This document shows, piece after piece, positions 26,555-34,164 of a stretch of DNA of 46,830 nucleotides; position 1 is the first letter of the stretch, and the number at the start of each line of letters is the position of its first letter. The notes below the pieces were generated by a model, which searched no databases, was not told the DNA's origin, and worked only from the letters and a program-made list of their open reading frames with translations. The translations under genes and the position numbers were made by a program. Where the stretch lies: assembly GCA_945787575.1 (NCBI GenBank), contig CALZKB010000005.1, positions 1-46,830 of the forward strand. The letters run 5' to 3'. Origin of the DNA: Thermoanaerobaculia bacterium. GTDB lineage: Bacteria; Acidobacteriota; Thermoanaerobaculia; Multivoradales; JAHEKO01.

Positions 26555-28888
26555 TCATCGTTGGCCGCCCCAGTCAAGGTTGGCCCCGTCGGCGGCGCGT
26601 ACCGCTCTGAGCTTGGCGGCGAGCTCGCGCGCACCCGCCTCGCCGACGCCATCCGAGATCAGCACGGTCAGCCACGATCCCGGAGCGCCCCAGGCGCTTA
26701 GCGTGATCGTGTTGTCGCCCGGCACCATCGACTCTGCGACGTCGATCAGCGCCTCTTCCTCAGGCTGCAAGCGCAGACCATAGCGGCCCTTGCCGTTGAC
26801 CACCGCCTGGAACCGCCGCACTCCGGGCGAGCTGTTCTGCAGCGAGATGAAGCTCTCGTACTCGGGGATTCCGTGGAAGGTCTCGCTCACCCGGCGCTGA
26901 CCTCGTGGAATCCGTAGCCTCACCATGACCGGATCGCACACCGTCTCGTTGCCCGCGATGTCGGTGACCGACAGCTCCAGGTGCGCCGGCAGCGACTGGT
27001 TGATCTTCTCCGCCGTCACCAGCACGATGTCATTGGTCCCCGGCGTGAACGGCGGGATGACGACCGTCGCGTTCTCGAGCACCGTGACGACGATCGCGTT
27101 GAGACCCGTGCCACCGTCCTGGGTCGTCACCTCGATCGCCATCGGCGGCCCCGGATCGAAGTCCGACAGGAAGCAGTCCGGCGGTGTCACGTCGGGCGGC
27201 CCGAAGACGGTAGGCTGGAGGATGAGGATCCCCCAGGCGGTGTTTAGGTTGCGGGTCCAGTTGCCGATGTTCACCGTCGGCGCCCAGCTGCCGTCTCCCG
27301 CCTGGGTGCGCTCGAGATAGCCGAAGTATCCCTCGTGGACGTCGCCGGCGGGCGGCAAGACACCCGGATTCGCCTGATCCTCGCCGGTCTCCCAGTCGAA
27401 GACGACGCCGTTCTTGTCCACCAGCAGCCCGGTGGCGTTGAGCCGCAGGGCTCGCGCCGTCGTCCACATGGCGTAGAAGTTGCCGGGGTTGCCGGCCCAG
27501 ACTCCGGGCGCGGCGTCCCAACGCAGGCCGAGATGGGCCACCGCTGCGCTCTTGCGGGTGGCGGTGTCGGGAAAAGTTGCCGATGAGAGGGTGCCGCCGT
27601 CGAGCAGCGGCGCCACGCGCCCGCCCGCGGTCACCATCACTAGGCCGGATATCCCGCCGGCCGTGGTCGCATTGCCGTCGAAAGCGATCGGAGCCGTGCC
27701 GCCATAGCCGAACTGGCCCAGGTCGCCCGGGCCGCCCTGCGACTGGCTGGAATCGATGCGCCGCTCGGCCTCCTGCTTGACCAGCTCCAGCACCGCGCCC
27801 CCGAAGACCGTCTCAAAGCCCTCCATCGCCACGTAGTGCCAGCTGTCGACCGAGGTGTCCGCGGAGCCGTAGTTGGCGCCGTATCGCCAGCCGCCCCGGC
27901 CGCCGCCTTCCTCCTGGGCGTACGCAATCCAGTCGATCGTGTCCTGGATCAGGTTGACATAGGTGTCGCCGGGCATCTGGCCGGCGAAGGATCCGGGAGC
28001 CACGACCGTGCCGGGTGCAGCGCTGTAGGCGGCAAGGATCCCCGCCGCCGCGATCGGCGTGGAGTAGCCTTCCCGGATATCCGGAGAGAACAGTCCGGGG
28101 CACAGATTGATGATCCGGCCGTTGGCGTCGCCGTCGGGGTCGCCGATGTTGGGCTGCGGTCCGAATCCGGGAGCGCTGGCCTTGGAGAGGATGAAGTCGA
28201 TCCCCTGCTGCACGAACTCGGCGTAGATGTCGGTGTCGACGTCGTTGGTCGGCAGGTGGCCGCTGTTGGCGAACGCCCACACGGTAAACCCGGTGGTGCC
28301 GCAGTCCCAGCCGGCCTGCGACCCGTGAGCCCATCTGCCGTTCGCCTGCTGATTCAGGTAGGCGTAGCGCAGTCCGTCCTGGATCGCGATGTTGACCTCG
28401 ATCGCCTGGTTCTCGAGCGGCGTGTCCGAGATCATGTCGGTCGGATCCACGATGTCGATCACCACCGTGTCGGCGTCGACCCCGCCCGCGAGATCGTCCA
28501 CCGTCAGAGTGCAGGTGACGAGCTCCCGCGTGCTTCCGCCGAGCAGGTTGAAGGTGACCGCCTCGAAGATATAGCGGTCGTCGGTCACGGTGCCGATGAG
28601 CAGGCCGTCGTCGACGATCTGTACGTTGCCGGGATTGTCTGCGACGCACGCCCAGGTGTAGGTTTCGCCGATGGCGGTGCCGTCGGCGATGCCGCCGCCG
28701 GTGCCGGCGTTACCGAACAGATCGATCATCGCGCCCGGCCTTACTTGCCAGGGCTCGATCGAACCGGCGCGCCAGGTCGTCATCACGTTGACCCGGTCGG
28801 CGGCGGCGGCGCCTTGGACGACTGCCAGGGTAGCGATACACAGCAGGACTCCTATCCTGCCGCAGCGAGGAACGCTTGGGAGCTTCAT
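26555..28888 (-). CDS. Exported alpha/alpha-toroid (prenyltransferase/squalene-cyclase-like) protein with shared C-terminal module
   Basis: A 777-residue exported protein. I chose ATG 28888 because AAAGGAGA precedes it and it opens a signal peptide (MKLPSVP... ending near QGAAAA, about 30); an upstream in-frame start at 28948 lacks these. Residues 31-170 look like a beta-sandwich with TCTLTVDDLAGGVDADTVV. Residues 170-565 contain repeated toroid motifs such as NGRWAHGSQAGWDCGTTGFT, GGWRYGANYGSADTSVDSWH and GDGSWAPTV..NTAWGILIL, as in terpene-cyclase and complement-like folds. Residues 571-777 are the shared C-terminal module, ending NLDWGGQR. Enzyme activity is not evident; a binding or scaffold role is equally possible. 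Confidence 0.82.
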   Translation of the reverse strand: MKLPSVPRCGRIGVLLCIATLAVVQGAAAADRVNVMTTWRAGSIEPWQVRPGAMIDLFGNAGTGGGIADGTAIGETYTWACVADNPGNVQIVDDGLLIGTVTDDRYIFEAVTFNLLGGSTRELVTCTLTVDDLAGGVDADTVVIDIVDPTDMISDTPLENQAIEVNIAIQDGLRYAYLNQQANGRWAHGSQAGWDCGTTGFTVWAFANSGHLPTNDVDTDIYAEFVQQGIDFILSKASAPGFGPQPNIGDPDGDANGRIINLCPGLFSPDIREGYSTPIAAAGILAAYSAAPGTVVAPGSFAGQMPGDTYVNLIQDTIDWIAYAQEEGGGRGGWRYGANYGSADTSVDSWHYVAMEGFETVFGGAVLELVKQEAERRIDSSQSQGGPGDLGQFGYGGTAPIAFDGNATTAGGISGLVMVTAGGRVAPLLDGGTLSSATFPDTATRKSAAVAHLGLRWDAAPGVWAGNPGNFYAMWTTARALRLNATGLLVDKNGVVFDWETGEDQANPGVLPPAGDVHEGYFGYLERTQAGDGSWAPTVNIGNWTRNLNTAWGILILQPTVFGPPDVTPPDCFLSDFDPGPPMAIEVTTQDGGTGLNAIVVTVLENATVVIPPFTPGTNDIVLVTAEKINQSLPAHLELSVTDIAGNETVCDPVMVRLRIPRGQRRVSETFHGIPEYESFISLQNSSPGVRRFQAVVNGKGRYGLRLQPEEEALIDVAESMVPGDNTITLSAWGAPGSWLTVLISDGVGEAGARELAAKLRAVRAADGANLDWGGQR
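26558..27178 (-). other. Shared C-terminal module, copy 2 (207 residues)
   Basis: By hand alignment about 170 of 207 residues are identical to copy 3 (34168-34788), and the DNA is also very similar, with an identical stretch of over 30 bases around 26833. The toroid parts of the two proteins are far more different. This points to recent duplication, gene conversion or very strong constraint on the module. Confidence 0.9.
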
Positions 28889-29248
28889 TGTGGACTCTCC
28901 TTTCACCCCGACGGGCCGGTGCCCCTGGGTCGGTGCCGACGAGGTCAATGTGAGGAGAATTTTACTATGTCCGACGCCTCGTGTCTACCCCTTTGTATAG
29001 AGACTGATCACATCTAGATATCAATTAAAAGAGGCATATCTGGCTAGTTCTGACCTCATTCTGTACAAGCTATGTGCATGAAGTGCGCAAGACGTGGCGC
29101 TGCTGAGCGGGCGCCCTCTCCGCCTCGCGTCGCTACCCGCGCCGCAGGCGGCATCGGGGCACCCGCTCGAGCCTGACAAGCTGCGGCAGGTGCGCTGCCG
29201 CCTCATGCAGCCGGGCGAGCGAGGCCGTCGCCCGCCCCTGTTTGGGCC
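28889..29248 (-). other. Intergenic region: leader and candidate promoter for the gene at 28888
   Basis: About 360 bases. The part at 28960-29060 is strikingly AT-rich for this window. On the minus strand it holds a possible promoter, TTGATA (29019-29024) and TATACA (28994-28999) with a long 19-base spacer. The rest (29090-29248) is GC-rich, lies downstream of the TPR gene and shows no gene I can support. Confidence 0.4.
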
Positions 29249-30577
29249 CTACCCCTCTCCGTCCGGCGGCTCCGGCTGCTGCTGCCGGAGAGCGTCGAGG
29301 AATCCGGGCGGCACCGGCTCGCCCAGCTCTCGTGCCTTCTTGACGTGCACCCAGGCGGTGCGGTGGTCCCCGCCGCGGGCGAGGGCCACGGCGAGGTGGA
29401 AGTGCAGCTCGCCGTCGTCGGGTCTGGCGCTCAGCACCCCGCGCAAGAGGGCGATCGCCTCATCCACGTCCGCGGTAACGAAGCTCGGCTGAAAGGTCAG
29501 CAGGATCGCCAGTCGAATCGCCGCGGACTCGTGCCGCGGGTCGATTCGTAGAGCCTCACGATAACCCTCCATCGCCTCCTCGAGCCGGCCGGCGCGGGCG
29601 AGGATGCCCGCCAGCTCGAAGTGAACGTCCGCCTCCTCGCCGCGGAGCTCGAGCGCCTTGCGAAGTAGGGACTCGGCCTTCGTCCACTCCCCGGCGAACG
29701 CGGCTCGTTGACCTCGCTGGCGGTAGCCGGCCGACGACACCGCCTCCTCCAACATCTCGACCATCACCGGATCGTCGAGGGCCAGCTGTCCTTGCTCGCG
29801 GCGCGCGAGATCGGCCGCACGAGCCGCCGCCTCCGCATCGCCCGTGAGCCGGTAGGCACGGGCGAGGGAAGCGTGGATGGAGGCGGCCTCCGGCTGAAGC
29901 TCGAGGGCGCGCTGCAGATGGAGGAGAGCGGACTCGGCATCGCCACGCTCCAGATAGAGCCGCCCGAGCCCGAAGTTGGCGCCGGCAAGCTGTGGTCGGG
30001 CCGCGAGAATCTCCTGGTACTGCTCGAAGGCGCTATCGGAACGGCCCAGCTCCTCCAACAGTCCAGCTCGCAGCAGACCGGCCGGAGCGAAGCCCGGGCG
30101 CAGGTCCATCGCCCGCTCGAGGTAGCGCAGGCTGAGTTCGGGGTCTTCCTGATGGACGTCGTGGGCCAGCAGATAGGGCCAGCGGAATTCCTCGGGATCC
30201 AGCTCGGCGGCGCGTCGATAGCAGGGGAGTGCCTCTTGCCACATCTCGTGACTCTGGAAGACCATGCCGAGCCGTCCCCAGCTCTCCGCGGAAGTCGGGG
30301 ATTCGAGTACCGCCTGCCGATGGCTGCGGATCTTCGCCGCTACCTGGGTCTCGAGTGGGGAGAGGTCGGGATCGGGCGGTAGACGAACTTCGGCCGTCTC
30401 TCCCGAGAGCCGCGGCTCGGCGTTCGCGACGCCTGCGGAGGGTGAGGGCTTTCCACACGCGGCGCCGACGAGGATCGAGAGAACGGCAGCGACGGCCGGC
30501 ACCCTCGCCGGCGGGCGCCGCTCGGGCCGGAGAGAGGCCCGCTTTCGGGGCGCGGGCCACGGCAGATTCACCATCAT
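29249..30577 (-). CDS. TPR-repeat protein, probably exported
   Basis: A 442-residue tetratricopeptide-repeat protein. ATG 30577 overlaps the upstream stop (ATGA) and follows GAGGAAGAG; longer readings run through the upstream gene. The N-terminus has a basic start and a hydrophobic stretch ending LVGAACGKPS, which may be a weak lipobox. About eight to ten TPR units follow, for example ESWGRLGMVFQSHEMWQEAL, LERAMDLRPGF, GLGRLYLERGDAESALLHL and EAMEGYREALRIDPRHES. It is the last gene of an operon with two FG-GAP/ASPIC proteins, a frequent neighbour pair (CRTAC1 plus TPR), suggesting a shared surface complex. Confidence 0.88.
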   Translation of the reverse strand: MMVNLPWPAPRKRASLRPERRPPARVPAVAAVLSILVGAACGKPSPSAGVANAEPRLSGETAEVRLPPDPDLSPLETQVAAKIRSHRQAVLESPTSAESWGRLGMVFQSHEMWQEALPCYRRAAELDPEEFRWPYLLAHDVHQEDPELSLRYLERAMDLRPGFAPAGLLRAGLLEELGRSDSAFEQYQEILAARPQLAGANFGLGRLYLERGDAESALLHLQRALELQPEAASIHASLARAYRLTGDAEAAARAADLARREQGQLALDDPVMVEMLEEAVSSAGYRQRGQRAAFAGEWTKAESLLRKALELRGEEADVHFELAGILARAGRLEEAMEGYREALRIDPRHESAAIRLAILLTFQPSFVTADVDEAIALLRGVLSARPDDGELHFHLAVALARGGDHRTAWVHVKKARELGEPVPPGFLDALRQQQPEPPDGEG

Positions 30578-32271
30578 CTCTTCCTCCGAGTCCGCCTGTT
30601 GCTGAAGATCAAGGTTCGGTCCCGTGGCGCACGCGCCAGCACCGAAGTCCTGCCGTCGGTCCACCGGATGACCAGTCGCTCGACCGCGCGGTCGACCGAG
30701 AGACCGAAGTGTGCATGCGGGTCGTGGCTCGAGAGATAGCCGCCGCCGGGCATTGCCAGCCGGGTGAGCTTGCGCCCGGCAGCTTCGACGATGACCGGCG
30801 CGCCGTGATCGTCGCGGACGCCTCCGGCACCGAGAGCCCGCACCCTGAGCCACCGGCCTCGGTCGCCGACCTGATTGCGAAAGAGTCGGGCCCGTCCGGC
30901 GGTGTTCGTCACCAAGAGATCCTGGTCGCCATCGCCATCGAGATCGCCGGCGGCCAGTCCACGACTGATCTCCACCTGCGACGAGAAGCTCCCGGCTTCC
31001 TTCCCGAGGTCCCGATAGCGCCCGCGGCCGTCGTTTTCCAGGATTGCGTTGGGCTCGGCATAGTGGCTCCACGGCGGACCGAGCGCCACTCCCGGGAGTG
31101 CCGCCCCTCGCAGGACTCGGCCGTTGGCCAGCGCCAAGTCGAGATCGCCGTCGTGATCGTAATCCAGAAACGCCGTGCCGAAGCCGGTCATCTTGAGGCT
31201 CGGGGCGCCGGTTCCCAGCCGCGCCGAGACGTCCTGAAAGCCCATCGCGCCGTCGTTCCGATAGAGGGTGTTCGTCTCGCCGGTCAGGTGGGTCAGAAAC
31301 AGCTCCGGATCGCCGTCGCCGTCGACGTCTCCGGCGACCACGCCCATGCCCGCCTCCGGCCGCCCGAGAGCGTTGAGCGCCACGCCGTCCAGCAAGGCGC
31401 GCTCCTCGAAGGCGACGCCGCTCTGGTTCCACCAGAGTTGATTTGCCTCGCCGTCGTTGGCGACGTAGAAATCCAGCCAGCGGTCGCCGTCGAGATCCAC
31501 GCAGACGACGCCGAGGCCAGCACCTGTGATGCGCCCAACCCCCGTCGCCCGCGATACGTCGGCGAAAGTACCGTCGCCTCGATTGCGATAGAGAACGTCA
31601 CTCGTGCCGCGGAAGTCTCTAGGCCCGCAGTAGTCTCGGCTCCCGTCGTTGACGATGCACTCCTTGTCGGGATCGAAGAGCAGGTAGTGGGCCACGTACA
31701 GGTCGAGGAATCCATCGCGATCGTAGTCGCAGAAGACGGTCGAGGTCGACCAGGCGTCACCGGCGATCCCCGCTCGCACGCTGACGTCGGAGAAGCTGCC
31801 GTCGCCGTTGTTGCGATACAGCCTGTCGGCGCCGTAGCTGCTGACGTAGACGTCGAGATCGCCGTCGTTGTCGACGTCGCCCACCGCCAGCCCCATGCCG
31901 TAGTCGGAGTCGCCCAGCCCCGAGCCGGCGGTGACGTCCACCAGCGTGCCGTCGCCCTCCTGCCGGAAGAGCCGGTTGGGCGCCGGGTCGAGCGTTCGCG
32001 GCTGCGACAGCTGGCCGCCCTGGATGAGGTAGACGTCGAGGTCACCGTCATTGTCGTAGTCGAGGAAACCGCCACCGAAGCCGGTGATCTCCGGCGTGAG
32101 GTACCTGCCTTCGTCGCCTGGAAGGTGCCGAAAGTCGAGTCCCAGCTCGTCCGTGACCTCGACGAACGAGGGGGGCGACGGCGCCGGCGCGACCGCGAGG
32201 TGGAGCATTCCAACGGCCAGCGAGAGGAAGACGGCGCGAGACCACGACGGCCGTTGCTGGAACGAGCTCAC
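30574..32271 (-). CDS. FG-GAP/VCBS beta-propeller protein with ASPIC/UnbV domain (CRTAC1 family), second paralogue
   Basis: A 565-residue exported protein. The GTG at 32271 overlaps the upstream stop (GTGA) and opens a signal peptide (VFLSLAVGMLHLAVAPAP). FG-GAP/VCBS repeats carry Ca-binding D-x-D-x-D loops: LDYDNDGDLDVYLIQGG, GDVDNDGDLDVYVSSYG, DYDRDGFLDLYVAHY and DYDHDGDLDLALANG. The C-terminus is the ASPIC/UnbV domain (RWLRVRALGAGGVRDDHGAP; SSHDPHAHFGL). It is closely similar in order and wording to the gene just upstream, so the pair is a tandem duplication. Members are secreted and Ca-dependent; ligand unknown. Confidence 0.92.
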   Translation of the reverse strand: MSSFQQRPSWSRAVFLSLAVGMLHLAVAPAPSPPSFVEVTDELGLDFRHLPGDEGRYLTPEITGFGGGFLDYDNDGDLDVYLIQGGQLSQPRTLDPAPNRLFRQEGDGTLVDVTAGSGLGDSDYGMGLAVGDVDNDGDLDVYVSSYGADRLYRNNGDGSFSDVSVRAGIAGDAWSTSTVFCDYDRDGFLDLYVAHYLLFDPDKECIVNDGSRDYCGPRDFRGTSDVLYRNRGDGTFADVSRATGVGRITGAGLGVVCVDLDGDRWLDFYVANDGEANQLWWNQSGVAFEERALLDGVALNALGRPEAGMGVVAGDVDGDGDPELFLTHLTGETNTLYRNDGAMGFQDVSARLGTGAPSLKMTGFGTAFLDYDHDGDLDLALANGRVLRGAALPGVALGPPWSHYAEPNAILENDGRGRYRDLGKEAGSFSSQVEISRGLAAGDLDGDGDQDLLVTNTAGRARLFRNQVGDRGRWLRVRALGAGGVRDDHGAPVIVEAAGRKLTRLAMPGGGYLSSHDPHAHFGLSVDRAVERLVIRWTDGRTSVLARAPRDRTLIFSNRRTRRKR

Positions 32272-34040
32272 CGCCGCCTCCTCGGCAACCGCGTTGGCGA
32301 ATCCGCCGGTCGTGCCGACGGTCGCCCTGCCGCCGGAGCGTCGGCTCTGATCACGACTAGGGTTCGGTCGAGAGGTGGCTCGCGCAAGATCTGCCGGCCT
32401 CCGCCCGGCCACCGGATGGCGATCTGTTCGGCAGTCGCGGATGCAGGAACACCGAAGTGCGCCGTCGGGTCGTGAGTCGTGAGGTACCCGAAGCCGGGGT
32501 CCGCCAGGCGCAGATGCTCGGCGCCTCCCGCGACCATCCGTACCTCCGCACCGTAGGCGTCCCTCTGCTGCGGCGACAAGAGAGCCCTAACCCGTAGCCA
32601 GCGTCCCTTCTTGGGCACGTCGTTGCGGAACAGCCGCGCGCGGCTGGCGGTATTGGTCACCAGCAGGTCCTGGTCTACGTACCGGTCCAGGTCGCCGACG
32701 GCGAGGCCACGGCTCACCTCCACCAAACGGCCGAAGACGCCGGCCCCGGCAGCCGCTTCGCGAAACCGTCCCTTGCCTTCGTTCTCGAGGAGCTGGTTGG
32801 GCTCGGCGTACCAGAGCCACGGTACCGGCATCGTGGCGCGCTCCGCCTCCTGGGAGCGCGGCAACGGAGGTTTCGCGCTGATGCGGCCGTTGGCCACCGC
32901 GAGGTCCAAGTCGCCATCGTGATCGTAGTCCAGGAACGCGGTTCCAAACCCCGTGTAGCGAAGGCTGGCCGCGCCGATCCCCGATTGCATGGAGACGTCA
33001 CGAAAGCCTTCCACGCCGTCGTTGCGGTAGAGCGTGTTGGTCTGCCGGCGCAAGTGGGTCAGCAAGAGGTCGAGGTCGCCGTCACCGTCGGTGTCGCCGC
33101 AGGCGACGCCCATTCCCGCCTCTTCCTGCCCCCCTTCGCCGAACGCCGCGCCAGATACCACCGCCTCGTCGACGAAGGTACCGTCTCCCCGGTTGATCCA
33201 AAGCTGGTTGCTCTTCGAATCGTTGGCGACATAGAAATCCGGCCGGCCGTCACCCGTCAGATCTGCGCAAACGACTCCGAAACCGGGCTCGGACAGACTG
33301 GCGATGCCGGCCGGTAGCGAAACGTCCTCGAACACCCCCCCGCCCCGGTTGTGGTAGAGGACATCGCTCTCGCCGGTGAACTGCATCGGGCCACAGTACT
33401 CGGGCGCTCCCGACGGCGCGGTGCACTCCAGCTCGGGATCGAAGAGCACGTAGCGGGTCACATAGAGGTCCAGAGCGCCGTCGCCCTCGTAGTCGCAGAA
33501 GACCGCCGACGCCGACCATCCGTCACCGGCGATGCCAGCTTCGGCCGTGACCTCGGTGAAGCTGCCGTCACCGTTGTTGCGGTAGAGCCCGTCGGGACCG
33601 TAGTTGCTGACGTAGACGTCGAGGGCGCCGTCGCCATCCACGTCCCCGGCCGCCAGCCCCATGCCGTAGCCGGTGTCCCCCAGGCCGGATCGGGCGGTGA
33701 CGTCGACGAAGCTGCCGCCGCCGTCTTGCCGGAAGAGCCGGTTGGGGACCGGATCGAGCGCTCGCGGCCGCGACAGCTCGCCGCCCTGGACGAGGTAGAC
33801 GTCGAGGTCGCCGTCGCCGTCGTAGTCGAGAAAACCGCCACCCGAGCCGGAGATCTCGGGAATGAGGTACCTGCCCTCGTTACCTGGGAGGTGGTCGAAA
33901 TCGAGCCGAAGCTCGTCGGTGACCTCGACGAACGCCGGAGCGGCCGGGTCCACGCCCTGAGCTCGGGCCGGCGGGTCGGTCAGGGCGGCGAAGAGCAGTG
34001 CCGGAAGGACCGCGAACGGGAGCTTGGGGTCGATCGGCAA
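32268..34040 (-). CDS. FG-GAP/VCBS beta-propeller protein with ASPIC/UnbV domain (CRTAC1 family), first paralogue
   Basis: A 590-residue exported protein that heads a three-gene operon. The start is TTG 34040, with a signal peptide (FAVLPALLFAALTDPPARAQG). It has propeller repeats such as LDYDGDGDLDVYLVQGGEL, GDVDGDGALDVYVSNYGPD, GDTDGDGDLDLLLTHL and DYDHDGDLDLAVANG, and an ASPIC/UnbV end (RWLRVRALLSPQQRDAYGAE; TTHDPTAHFGV). A cysteine pair in LECTAPSGAPEYCGP is matched in the paralogue (KECIVNDGSRDYCGP). It is joined to the next gene by a four-base overlap. The predicted function is a secreted binding propeller. Confidence 0.92.
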   Translation of the reverse strand: MPIDPKLPFAVLPALLFAALTDPPARAQGVDPAAPAFVEVTDELRLDFDHLPGNEGRYLIPEISGSGGGFLDYDGDGDLDVYLVQGGELSRPRALDPVPNRLFRQDGGGSFVDVTARSGLGDTGYGMGLAAGDVDGDGALDVYVSNYGPDGLYRNNGDGSFTEVTAEAGIAGDGWSASAVFCDYEGDGALDLYVTRYVLFDPELECTAPSGAPEYCGPMQFTGESDVLYHNRGGGVFEDVSLPAGIASLSEPGFGVVCADLTGDGRPDFYVANDSKSNQLWINRGDGTFVDEAVVSGAAFGEGGQEEAGMGVACGDTDGDGDLDLLLTHLRRQTNTLYRNDGVEGFRDVSMQSGIGAASLRYTGFGTAFLDYDHDGDLDLAVANGRISAKPPLPRSQEAERATMPVPWLWYAEPNQLLENEGKGRFREAAAGAGVFGRLVEVSRGLAVGDLDRYVDQDLLVTNTASRARLFRNDVPKKGRWLRVRALLSPQQRDAYGAEVRMVAGGAEHLRLADPGFGYLTTHDPTAHFGVPASATAEQIAIRWPGGGRQILREPPLDRTLVVIRADAPAAGRPSARPADSPTRLPRRRR

Positions 34041-34103
34041 GGGTCTCGATTCCAGTGCAACGGAGCAAGGCTAACAGAGCGCGGCGTCGAGCCGGTCCCC
34101 GAT

Positions 34104-34142
34104 GGCAAGAAAAGCGCCCCCCGAGCTGGGCTCGGGGGGCGT
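34104..34142 (-). terminator. Rho-independent terminator
   Basis: A stem of 11 GC-rich pairs plus one G-U (34114-34125 / 34131-34142) with a 5-nt loop, followed on the minus strand by TTTTCTTGCC. It closes the gene ending at 34165. Its T-run matches that of the 21172 terminator base for base over the first seven positions. Confidence 0.9.
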
Positions 34143-34164
34143 CGATGCGGACATGAACGTCAGA

